27,510 bases of DNA, taken from assembly GCA_036752345.1 (NCBI GenBank), contig DAIOSV010000032.1, positions 1 to 27,510 on the forward strand, written 5' to 3'. Under the pieces are notes generated by a model. The model was given only the letters and a program-made list of their open reading frames with translations. It was not told the DNA's origin and ran no database searches. Made by a program: the position numbers and the translations under genes. The stretch's first letter is position 1, and each line of letters opens with the position of its first letter. This stretch comes from UBA1715 sp036752345. Lineage in GTDB: Bacteria > Bacteroidota > Bacteroidia > Bacteroidales > UBA1715. This document shows, piece by piece, positions 7,929-15,969 of this stretch.

Positions 7929-7943
7929 CTTGGTGAAACCAAG
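7929..7943 (+). repeat. Perfect inverted repeat upstream of lon
   Basis: CTTGGT-GAA-ACCAAG is a 6-bp perfect inverted repeat with a 3-base centre, 35 bases before the lon ATG. It could be an operator or a leader hairpin. It is followed by A rather than T residues, so it is not a terminator of the upstream gene. Confidence 0.4.
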
Positions 7944-7978
7944 AAAAAAATATGCGTACTAACTGACAATTTGACTTT

Positions 7979-10414
7979 ATGGCAAACTCGAATAAAAAAG
8001 ATATCTCAAACTTATTGCTTGATTCAATAGAAGCGAATGCAGAAATTATCCCCATTATAGCCGATGAAGATGTTCCGGCTGTTCGTAATGTCGATATTCC
8101 TGACATTCTGCCAATTTTACCGCTTAAGAATGCAATTCTATTCCCGGGTGTGGTTATGCCAATTACCGTAGGAAGAGAACAATCAATTCGTTTGATTCGC
8201 GATTACAATAAGAAATCGAAGATAATTGGAACCGCAACGCAAAAAAATGCAGATATAGAAAAACCTGTTCTTTCTGATTTGTTCAATGCAGGAACGGTAG
8301 CTCAAATATTGAAAATATTGGAAATGCCCGATGGTAATACCATGGTCATATTGCAGGGCGTTTCGCGTATTTCGCTATTGGAACAAGTACAAGTTGATCC
8401 GTACATAATGTGTTCGGTAGCTCGTCGCGACGACATTATACCGCCACGCGATAAGGAATTTAATGCAATCATTTCTTCAATCAAGGACATGTCGCTCAAG
8501 ATTGTAAAAATGTCAGTACAAGTTCCTAAGGAATCGTTGTTCGCTATCAAAAATATAACGAATGCATCGTTCATTGTGAATTTCATGTCTTCGAATGTTG
8601 ATGCTCCAATTGATAAGAAAATTGTATTGCTTGAGACAAATGATTTGAAGTCGCGTGCCGTGTTGCTTATGCAATTACTTTCACAGCAATTGCAAATACT
8701 TGAAATAAAGAACGACATTCTTACTAAAACTCGTCAGGATATAGATCAGCAACAACGTGATTACTTTTTGCACCAACAGATGAAGCAAATTCAAACGGAG
8801 TTGGGCGAAGAGTCTGCTGATGGTGATTTCGAGACATTAGAAGAACAAGCAAAAACGAAAAAATGGTCAAAAGAAGTAGCCGAACAATTTGAAAAAGAAT
8901 TGAAGAAATTGAAGAGAATCGGCGTTCATTCTCCAGACTATCCGGTGCAGTACACCTATATTCAGACCTTGCTAGAATTGCCATGGAATGAATATACCAA
9001 AGATAATTTTGATTTAAAACATGCCGAAAAAGTTTTAAATGAAGACCACTACGGACTAGATAAAGTTAAAAAACGTATTCTCGAACATTTGGCTGTTTTG
9101 AAGTTGAAAAATGATATGAAATCGCCAATCCTTTGCTTATATGGCCCTCCGGGAGTTGGAAAAACGTCTTTAGGAAAATCAATAGCGAAGGCATTGAATA
9201 GAAATTATTGTAGAATGTCGTTAGGCGGTTTGCATGATGAATCTGAAATCCGAGGTCACCGCAAAACCTACATAGGCGCTATGCCCGGACGTATTATTCA
9301 AAACCTTAAAAAGGTGAAATCGGCAAACCCCGTGTTTGTGCTCGATGAAGTTGATAAGGTGGGTAATGATATTCATGGCGATCCCGAATCGGCATTGCTT
9401 GAAGTGCTTGACCCGGAACAAAATAACACGTTCTACGACAACTATCTTGAGATGGATTTTGATTTGTCTAAGGTTATGTTTATTGCAACAGCAAATAACA
9501 TTGAAACAATCAGTCCCGCTTTGCGCGATAGAATGGAAATGATTGACATTTCAGGATATATTACAGAAGAAAAAATTGAAATAGCAAAACGACATTTGAT
9601 TCCTGATCAGCTTGAAAATAATGGTTTACCAAAGGATTCACTAAAATTTCCTGTGGCAACTATAGAATACATTATTACAAATCATACGCGCGAGTCGGGA
9701 GTACGTGGCTTGGATAAGAAAATTGCACAACTTGTTCGTGGCTATGCACAAAAAACGGTGCTTGGGGAAGAATTTTCTAAAACCGTTTCAATTGCCAATG
9801 TGAAATCAATTTTGGGTAAACCTGATTTCTATCCTGAGGTGTACGAAGGAAATAATTATGCCGGAGTAGTAACCGGATTAGCTTGGACTTCGGTAGGTGG
9901 TGAGATTTTGTATATAGAAACGAATTACAGCAAAGGTAAAGGCTCTCTTACATTGACCGGAAACTTGGGAAATGTGATGAAGGAATCTGCTACTATTGCT
10001 TTGGAATACATAAAATCGCATTCGAGTGAATTTGGCTTAGATTCGTTTGATTTTGATGGTGTAAACATTCATTTACACGTTCCTGAAGGTGCAATTCCAA
10101 AAGACGGACCTTCTGCAGGTATAACAATGGCAACGTCAATTGCGAGTGCGCTTACGCACCGTAAAGTGAAAGAACGTGTAGCTATGACCGGTGAAATCAC
10201 GCTTCGTGGTAAGGTGTTGCCGGTGGGCGGAATTAAAGAGAAAATCTTAGCTGCAAAACGTGCAGGCATCAAAGAAATTATTCTTTCATCGCAAAACGAA
10301 AAAGATATTGATGAGATAGGAGACATGTATTTGAATGGTGTTTCATTCAAATACATAAACGAAGTTTCCGATGTAATATCGTATGCTTTGTTGCAAGAGA
10401 AAGCACCGAGATAA
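7979..10414 (+). CDS. lon: ATP-dependent protease Lon (LonA type)
   Basis: Cytoplasmic hexameric AAA+ serine protease that degrades misfolded and regulatory proteins. The 811-residue product has the LonA order: N-terminal substrate-binding domain (about 40-240), coiled-coil region with a run of glutamines (about 245-300), AAA+ module with Walker A GPPGVGKT at 389-396 and Walker B region VFVLDEVDK, then the C-terminal protease. The catalytic dyad is present: Ser712 in PKDGPSAG and Lys755 in GGIKEKIL, 43 residues apart as in E. coli Lon. A short inverted repeat sits just upstream. No CIRCE element (TTAGCACTC inverted repeat) is seen. It ends 20 bases before a bidirectional terminator shared with secA. 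Confidence 0.98.
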   Translation: MANSNKKDISNLLLDSIEANAEIIPIIADEDVPAVRNVDIPDILPILPLKNAILFPGVVMPITVGREQSIRLIRDYNKKSKIIGTATQKNADIEKPVLSDLFNAGTVAQILKILEMPDGNTMVILQGVSRISLLEQVQVDPYIMCSVARRDDIIPPRDKEFNAIISSIKDMSLKIVKMSVQVPKESLFAIKNITNASFIVNFMSSNVDAPIDKKIVLLETNDLKSRAVLLMQLLSQQLQILEIKNDILTKTRQDIDQQQRDYFLHQQMKQIQTELGEESADGDFETLEEQAKTKKWSKEVAEQFEKELKKLKRIGVHSPDYPVQYTYIQTLLELPWNEYTKDNFDLKHAEKVLNEDHYGLDKVKKRILEHLAVLKLKNDMKSPILCLYGPPGVGKTSLGKSIAKALNRNYCRMSLGGLHDESEIRGHRKTYIGAMPGRIIQNLKKVKSANPVFVLDEVDKVGNDIHGDPESALLEVLDPEQNNTFYDNYLEMDFDLSKVMFIATANNIETISPALRDRMEMIDISGYITEEKIEIAKRHLIPDQLENNGLPKDSLKFPVATIEYIITNHTRESGVRGLDKKIAQLVRGYAQKTVLGEEFSKTVSIANVKSILGKPDFYPEVYEGNNYAGVVTGLAWTSVGGEILYIETNYSKGKGSLTLTGNLGNVMKESATIALEYIKSHSSEFGLDSFDFDGVNIHLHVPEGAIPKDGPSAGITMATSIASALTHRKVKERVAMTGEITLRGKVLPVGGIKEKILAAKRAGIKEIILSSQNEKDIDEIGDMYLNGVSFKYINEVSDVISYALLQEKAPR

Positions 10415-10433
10415 TCTCTAATATACAGGCAAT

Positions 10434-10469
10434 AAAAAAGTCGATATGGTTTTCATATCGACTTTTTTT
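10434..10469. terminator. Bidirectional terminator between lon and secA
   Basis: The perfect 15-bp stem is AAAAAAGTCGATATG/CATATCGACTTTTTT (10434-10448 and 10454-10468) with loop GTTTT. The outer A/T run gives a T tract on both strands, so it can stop lon from the left and secA from the right. It lies between the two convergent stop codons. Confidence 0.9.
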
Positions 10470-10489
10470 ATGGAGTTACTTCTCTGCTA

Positions 10490-13400
10490 TTATGCAAGAG
10501 GTTCTGAATCACCACGTCCGTGGCAGTTTTTGTATTTTTTACCACTTCCACAAGGACAAGGATCGTTTCTTCCTATTTTAATTTCATTATGTACCGGCGT
10601 CGCTTTTGGCTGAGGGCGAGTGTCTTGCATACCTCTTTCGTTGTTTTGAGGCAAGACATCGTCTTTGTGCGTTTGCATGTTGCTCATAGAAGAACGATGG
10701 CGTTCTTGTGCTTCTTGTGCTTCTGCGCTCAAAGGAATGTGTGCTTTAAGAACACTAGAAACAACTTCTTTGTTCACTTTTTCAAGCATAGCTTGGAACA
10801 AATCGAAGGATTCGAATTTGTAAATAAGCAACGGGTCTTTTTGTTCGTATGATGCGTTTTGTACCGATTGTTTCAAGTCGTCCAATTCGCGTAAATGTTC
10901 TTTCCACGCTTCGTCAATGCTCACTAATATGATTGCTTTCAAGAATGAACGAACAAGTTCACGTCCGTCGGTCTTTGCTGCTTTTTCAAGATTAGTAATG
11001 ATTTGGAAAACGCGTCGTCCGTCAGAAATAGGGACAATAATGTTTTTATACGTAGCACTTTGTTCTGCAAAAACTTTTTGTACAATTGGATTTGCTTGTT
11101 TTGCAATGGCTTGTACTTTATTGTTGTATATCTCTAAGAGTGCAGAATAAATTTTTTCTGTAATTTCTTCTTGTGGCAATCTCAGGTAGTCTTGCTCATT
11201 AAATGGGCATTCCAAAGAGAGAACACGAAGGAGTTCAAACTTAAATTCTTCAAAACTCAAGTTTCCATATGCGTTTGAAACAATGCTTACGCATACATCA
11301 TACATCATGTTTACGAAGTCAATACCGATACGTTCTCCAAAAAGAGCATGGCGACGTTTGGTATATACAACTTCACGTTGAGAGTTCATTACGTCATCGT
11401 ATTCCAACAAACGTTTACGAATTCCGAAGAAGTTCTCTTCAACCTTTTGTTGTGCGCGTTCTATTGATTTCGAAATCATGGAGTGTTGAATCACTTCGCC
11501 TTCTTCAAGACCAATTCTGTCCATAACGTTAGCAATACGTTCCGAACCGAATTTACGCATAAGGTCGTCTTCCAAAGAAACGAAGAATTGTGAACTTCCC
11601 GGATCTCCTTGACGACCGGCACGTCCACGTAACTGACGGTCAACACGGCGAGAGTCATGGCGTTCTGTACCTATGATTGCAAGACCACCGGCTTCTTTAA
11701 CTTCTTTACTTAGTTTGATATCGGTACCACGACCGGCCATGTTTGTAGCAATGGTAATGTGTCCCGGTTGTCCTGCTTGCGCAACAATTTCAGCTTCTTT
11801 TTGGTGCAATTTAGCATTCAAAACGGTGTGTTCCAATTTCTTGCGGGTAAGCATACGAGAAAGTAATTCCGAAATTTCAACTGATGTTGTACCAACCAAA
11901 ACTGGTCGTCCTTCTTTAATTAATTCCTCTACTTGTTCTATAACCGCATTGAATTTTTCACGTCGTGTTTTGTATATCAAGTCGTCATTGTCATTACGAA
12001 CAATAGGTTTGTTGGTAGGAGCAACCACAACTTCCATTTTGTAAATGTCCCAAAATTCTTTAGCCTCAGTTTCGGCAGTACCCGTCATACCGGCTAATTT
12101 TTTGTACATTCTAAAATAGTTCTGCAACGTAATTGTTGCGTGTGTTTGAGTAGCCGCTTCAACTTTTACACGTTCTTTTGCTTCTATGGCTTGGTGAAGT
12201 CCGTCAGAATAACGGCGACCTTCCATAATACGACCGGTTTGTTCATCCACAATCTTTACCTGATTGTCAATTACCACATATTCTTGGTCTATCGCAAACA
12301 AGGCATACGCTTTAAGCAATTGGTTGATAGTGTGTACGCGTTCTGATTTTATAGCATAATCCTGAATGAGATTTTCTTTCTCAGTAACTTTTTCTTCTGC
12401 TGCTTTTTCTGATTTTTCAATTTCTGCTATTTTGTCACCAATGTCGGGGAGTACAAAGAAGTTCTTGTCTTCCAAGTCAGACGAAAGGAAATCGATACCT
12501 TTTTCAGTGAGCTCAATAATATTGTTTTTCTCATCAATAACAAAGTACAACTCATCGGTAATGATAGGCATGTACTTGTTGTTCTCGGCCATGTAGGTAT
12601 TCTCCGTCTTGGTAAGCAATGCTTTCATACCTTGCTCACTCAAAAATTTAATAAGAGAATTTGTTTTTGGAAGCGCTTTGTACGAACGCAACAATAATTT
12701 AGCACCTTCTTCAGCTTTCTCTTTCTCAGGAGAACCGATTAATGATTTTGCTTCGGCGAAAATTTTATTGAAAAGAGCTTTTTGTGCGTTATAAAGACGT
12801 TCAACACGGGGACGATATTCATCAAATAAATCATCTCCACTGCTTTTCTTAGCAATAGGTCCGGATATGATCAACGGCGTTCTAGCATCATCAATAAGTA
12901 CCGAGTCAACTTCATCGACAATGGCATAATTGTGTTCGCGTTGTACTAATTCGTCGGGGCGAATTGCCATATTGTCACGCAAATAGTCAAAACCGAATTC
13001 ATTGTTTGTACCATAGGTAATGTCGGCCATGTATGCGCGACGACGAGCTTCGGAGTTTGGTTCGTGTTTGTCTATACAATCAACTTTGAGTCCATGGAAT
13101 TGAAAAATAGGGCCCATCCACTCTGCATCACGTTTTGCCAAGTAATCATTGACGGTAACAATGTGAACACCACGTCCGGCAAGTGCGTTAAGGAAAACGG
13201 GGAGGGTAGCAACTAATGTTTTACCTTCACCGGTAGCCATTTCAGCAATTTTCCCTTGATGTAAAATGGTACCTCCAATCAACTGCACATCGTAGTGAAT
13301 CATGTCCCATGTGATAGGGTTTCCACCTGCTATCCAGGTACTGTTCCATATAGCTTTGTCGCCTTCAATTGTGATATGAGGACTAATGATAGATAAGTCT

Positions 13401-13822
13401 TTATCGTAATCGGTAGCGGTAACTTCAACAGAAGGATTTGTAGCAAATCGGCGAGCGGTATTTTTAACAATAGCAAATGCTTCCGGTAAAATTTCGTCAA
13501 GAGTTTTCTTTATAACTTCATCAGTCTCTTTTTTGAGAGCATCAATGGTGTCGTACATTGATTCACGTTCTTCAAAAGAAGTTATGTCTTCTTCTTCAAG
13601 ACGGGCTTTGAGTTCGGCTATTTTTGTCTCTTGAGGAGCTATTGCGTCAGAAATTCTTTTTTGTAATTCTATGGTAGCAGCACGAAGTTCATCGGTTGTA
13701 CCTGCATTCAATTTCTGTTCAAATTCGTTGATTTTTGTTACTAAAGGTAGTATTTCACGAATGTCTTTTTCTGATTTTGTTCCGCCAAAAATTTTACGTA
13801 TAACGCTGTTTATGAGACTCAT
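10490..13822 (-). CDS. secA: Protein translocase ATPase subunit SecA
   Basis: The motor that pushes unfolded preproteins through SecYEG at the inner membrane. At 1110 residues it is about 200 longer than E. coli SecA. The extra length is in an N-terminal helical segment with glutamate/lysine-rich coiled coil (about 40-100) and in the region after the first nucleotide-binding motifs (about 320-490), which is common in Bacteroidota. Visible motifs are Walker A MATGEGKT (about 195-202), the DEAD-type DEVDSVLIDDARTPLI (about 305-320), the second-half motif NMAGRGTDIKL with RQLRGRAGRQGDPGSSQF, and a C-terminal zinc/SecB-binding SEC-C motif CPCGSGKKYKNCH (about 1088-1100). It has its own -7 box 35 bases upstream and shares a terminator with lon. 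Confidence 0.98.
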   Translation of the reverse strand: MSLINSVIRKIFGGTKSEKDIREILPLVTKINEFEQKLNAGTTDELRAATIELQKRISDAIAPQETKIAELKARLEEEDITSFEERESMYDTIDALKKETDEVIKKTLDEILPEAFAIVKNTARRFATNPSVEVTATDYDKDLSIISPHITIEGDKAIWNSTWIAGGNPITWDMIHYDVQLIGGTILHQGKIAEMATGEGKTLVATLPVFLNALAGRGVHIVTVNDYLAKRDAEWMGPIFQFHGLKVDCIDKHEPNSEARRRAYMADITYGTNNEFGFDYLRDNMAIRPDELVQREHNYAIVDEVDSVLIDDARTPLIISGPIAKKSSGDDLFDEYRPRVERLYNAQKALFNKIFAEAKSLIGSPEKEKAEEGAKLLLRSYKALPKTNSLIKFLSEQGMKALLTKTENTYMAENNKYMPIITDELYFVIDEKNNIIELTEKGIDFLSSDLEDKNFFVLPDIGDKIAEIEKSEKAAEEKVTEKENLIQDYAIKSERVHTINQLLKAYALFAIDQEYVVIDNQVKIVDEQTGRIMEGRRYSDGLHQAIEAKERVKVEAATQTHATITLQNYFRMYKKLAGMTGTAETEAKEFWDIYKMEVVVAPTNKPIVRNDNDDLIYKTRREKFNAVIEQVEELIKEGRPVLVGTTSVEISELLSRMLTRKKLEHTVLNAKLHQKEAEIVAQAGQPGHITIATNMAGRGTDIKLSKEVKEAGGLAIIGTERHDSRRVDRQLRGRAGRQGDPGSSQFFVSLEDDLMRKFGSERIANVMDRIGLEEGEVIQHSMISKSIERAQQKVEENFFGIRKRLLEYDDVMNSQREVVYTKRRHALFGERIGIDFVNMMYDVCVSIVSNAYGNLSFEEFKFELLRVLSLECPFNEQDYLRLPQEEITEKIYSALLEIYNNKVQAIAKQANPIVQKVFAEQSATYKNIIVPISDGRRVFQIITNLEKAAKTDGRELVRSFLKAIILVSIDEAWKEHLRELDDLKQSVQNASYEQKDPLLIYKFESFDLFQAMLEKVNKEVVSSVLKAHIPLSAEAQEAQERHRSSMSNMQTHKDDVLPQNNERGMQDTRPQPKATPVHNEIKIGRNDPCPCGSGKKYKNCHGRGDSEPLA

Positions 13823-13856
13823 ATAAGATTAATTAAATGTATTTCAAATTTTGATA

Positions 13857-13864
13857 CAAAGGTA
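13857..13864 (-). promoter_or_regulatory. -7 promoter box for secA
   Basis: The minus strand reads TACCTTTG (consensus TAnnTTTG), 35 bases before the secA ATG. It sits between the aldehyde dehydrogenase stop codon and secA, so secA need not depend on read-through. No clear -33 box was found. Confidence 0.6.
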
Positions 13865-13912
13865 TGTAAAAAACGCTTGATTTATAGCCTTTATTGGAAC
13901 AAAAAGAGAAAT

Positions 13913-15097
13913 TTATAGTATCTTTTTCATGAGTGCAAAAAAACGATAGGGCATATAGCGAATAGGCAGGTCTATAATGGTTGGGGTGGTTACTACGGCT
14001 CGTCTGTTTGAAAAAGCATCAAAAGAGAGTTTTCCGTGATATTTTCCCATGCCTGAATTTCCAACACCACCAAATGGAATATTATGGTTTACAATGTGCA
14101 TAATGGTGTCGTTGACGCACGCACCGCCCGATGTGGTTTGACTAAGAATTTGGTCTGTTGTGTTTTTGCTACCAAATGCATATAACGCCAATGGTTTTGG
14201 ACGTGCGTTCACAAAATGGATAGCTTCGTCTATATTTTTGAAACTAATCAGAGGAATAATTGGGCCAAAAATTTCAGTTGTCATTATTGGGCTTTCAGGA
14301 GAAACGTTGTCTAATACAGTTGGCTCAATAAATCGTTCGGAATCAATGAATTTACCACCTACAACCGCTTGTCCATCTGACAGATATGATTTTACCCGTT
14401 TGTATGCATTGTCAGAAACCATGCGAACAAAGTGCTTGCTGCTCTGTACCGATTTGCCGTATAATTCTTCTATTGCGGTTTGATATGCAGCAACAAATGT
14501 ATCTTTTACCGATTCTTGAATGAGCACATAATCAGGCGCAATGCACGTTTGACCTGCATTGAGGCATTTCCCCCATGCAATTCGTTTGGCTGCAAGTGCA
14601 ATGTTGGCATCAGCATTTACGATGCATGGACTTTTTCCGCCCAACTCAAGCACAACGGGAGTGAGGTGCTTTGCAGCAGCTTTCATTACAATTTTTCCCA
14701 AATCGGGGCTACCGGTGAAGAAAATGAGGTCAAATTTTTGTTCTAATAAAATGGTGTTTATATCTCTATTTCCTTGAACTACTGCAATATAATCTTTGTG
14801 AAACGTTTCTTCAATCATTTTCTGAATAGCCAATGACGTTTGCGGAACGTATGGCGAAGGTTTCAAGATTGCGGTGCAACCAGATGAAATGGCGGCTATA
14901 AGCGGATTTATGAGCAATTGGAACGGATAGTTCCATGGCGCAATAATAAGTGCGTTGCCGAGTGGCTCGCTAATAATTTTGCTTTGAGAAGGAAATAATG
15001 CAAGCGGCGACATGATTCGCTCTGGTTTTGCCCAACAGTTTACGTGGCGTATGTGATTGCGTATTTCGCTTGTGACTATGGAAATTTCGGTTAAATA
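13913..15097 (-). CDS. Aldehyde dehydrogenase, class 3-like (5' end lost in assembly gap)
   Basis: NAD(P)-dependent oxidation of an aldehyde to a carboxylic acid. The chain resembles class 3 / fatty-aldehyde dehydrogenases by its length and by APWNYPFQLLINPLI near the start. The 394 residues present include the active-site Asn region APWNYPF, the Glu in LELGGKSP and the catalytic Cys in GQTCIAPDY. The C-terminal part has TEIFGPIIPLI and PFGGVGNSGMGKYHGK. About 60 N-terminal residues are missing, judging from the usual position of APWNYPF near residue 110 in this class. The gene runs into 100 N at 15098. A naive reading joins it in frame to the upstream short-chain dehydrogenase, which is an artefact. 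It probably forms an operon with that gene. Confidence 0.9.
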   Translation of the reverse strand, partial: YLTEISIVTSEIRNHIRHVNCWAKPERIMSPLALFPSQSKIISEPLGNALIIAPWNYPFQLLINPLIAAISSGCTAILKPSPYVPQTSLAIQKMIEETFHKDYIAVVQGNRDINTILLEQKFDLIFFTGSPDLGKIVMKAAAKHLTPVVLELGGKSPCIVNADANIALAAKRIAWGKCLNAGQTCIAPDYVLIQESVKDTFVAAYQTAIEELYGKSVQSSKHFVRMVSDNAYKRVKSYLSDGQAVVGGKFIDSERFIEPTVLDNVSPESPIMTTEIFGPIIPLISFKNIDEAIHFVNARPKPLALYAFGSKNTTDQILSQTTSGGACVNDTIMHIVNHNIPFGGVGNSGMGKYHGKLSFDAFSNRRAVVTTPTIIDLPIRYMPYRFFALMKKIL

Positions 15098-15197
15098 NNN
15101 NNNNNNNNNNNNNNNNNNNNNNNNNNNNNNNNNNNNNNNNNNNNNNNNNNNNNNNNNNNNNNNNNNNNNNNNNNNNNNNNNNNNNNNNNNNNNNNNN
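15098..15197. other. Assembly gap, 100 N
   Basis: Exactly 100 undetermined bases, the conventional placeholder for a scaffold gap of unknown size. The flanks do not overlap. From the parts missing from the two enzymes on either side (about 70-90 residues from one and about 60 from the other), the true gap is likely nearer 400-500 bases. Confidence 0.95.
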
Positions 15198-15742
15198 GTA
15201 ACGTGCACGCCTGTTTTGTTTTCTTGCATTTCTATACGTATAGAGTCGCTCCATCCGAAAACCGCCCATTTTGAGGCATTGTAAATGGACATTCTTGGTG
15301 TGGTAATTAATCCCGCCGACGAGGCTACGTTGCAAATATGACCATCTTTTTTTGCAATCATATCTTGTAAAAATGGCAATGTTACCATCATTGGTGCAAT
15401 TGCGTTGATGTTCATGGTGCGCTTAATGTCGGTATTGGTATGTTCTGCAAAATTTTTGCCGACAACAATACCTGCATTGTTAATAAGAATATCTATAACA
15501 CCACATTCCGTTTTGGTTTTGTTGTAAGTTTCGTGTACTTCGTTTTCGTTTGAAACGTCAACTGTGTAGCATGAAATATTAGGAGCATTCAATTCGTTTT
15601 TTGTTGTCTCTAAGTTTTGGGGGTTAATATCCCAAATTACTAATCGTTTGCAGCCTTTTTCAAGTGCAATACGTCCCATGATTTTACCAATTCCCGAGGC
15701 ACCACCGGTAATCAAAACGTTTTTGTCTTTAAGAGTACTCAT
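15198..15742 (-). CDS. Short-chain dehydrogenase/reductase (3' end lost in assembly gap)
   Basis: NAD(P)-dependent oxidoreductase with a Rossmann fold, acting on an unknown alcohol or carbonyl. The 181 residues present show the classical SDR pattern: cofactor loop TGGASGIG (12-19), an acidic residue after the second strand (Asp38 in VIWDIN, which favours NAD), NNAG (88-91), the catalytic Ser in NVASSAG (about 138-144), and Tyr154/Lys158 in YNASK. The last 70-90 residues, covering the substrate loop, fall in the 100-N gap. The ATG at 15742 has a -7 box 17 bases upstream. With the aldehyde dehydrogenase downstream it would suit stepwise oxidation of an alcohol to an acid, or the reverse. This is inference only. 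Confidence 0.9.
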
Positions 15743-15759
15743 AGTCTTTTTTTTGTTGG

Positions 15760-15767
15760 CAAAAATA
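15760..15767 (-). promoter_or_regulatory. -7 promoter box for the SDR/ALDH unit
   Basis: The minus strand reads TATTTTTG (consensus TAnnTTTG), 17 bases before the SDR start codon. A hairpin-forming inverted repeat (15793-15824) lies just upstream of where the -33 box should be. Confidence 0.5.
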
Positions 15768-15792
15768 TTGAATACCGTTTTGGCAGATTTTG

Positions 15793-15824
15793 CCTTCTTG
15801 GTTTTTGTCGTTAAAACCTGAAGG
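15793..15824. repeat. Interrupted inverted repeat upstream of the SDR promoter
   Basis: CCTTC, then two bases, GGTTTT, a 7-base loop TGTCGTT, AAAACC, one base, GAAGG. That makes 11 bp in two blocks. It is not followed by a T tract on either strand, so it is not an intrinsic terminator. It lies in the 227-base space between the GH43 gene and the SDR gene. Weaker 5-6 bp hairpins follow at about 15863-15882 and 15912-15927. Confidence 0.4.
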
Positions 15825-15969
15825 AAAAAGATAAGAGTCCGTTACAATGTGTAAATTTCAATAACGAGGGGTGAAATTCTCGTAGGAAACACAAATTTTG
15901 ATTTCCGCATTTTCTCTGATGTGGAGAAATTTCATTATTTGTTGTGAAAGAATTTAGGTATTTTAATTT

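Noticed and set aside
7929..7943. Inverted repeat before lon read as a HAIR operator for HspR
   Set aside because: The HAIR consensus has 7-bp arms and a 7-base spacer. The spacing and inner bases differ here, and HspR is mainly actinobacterial. Kept only as an unassigned repeat.
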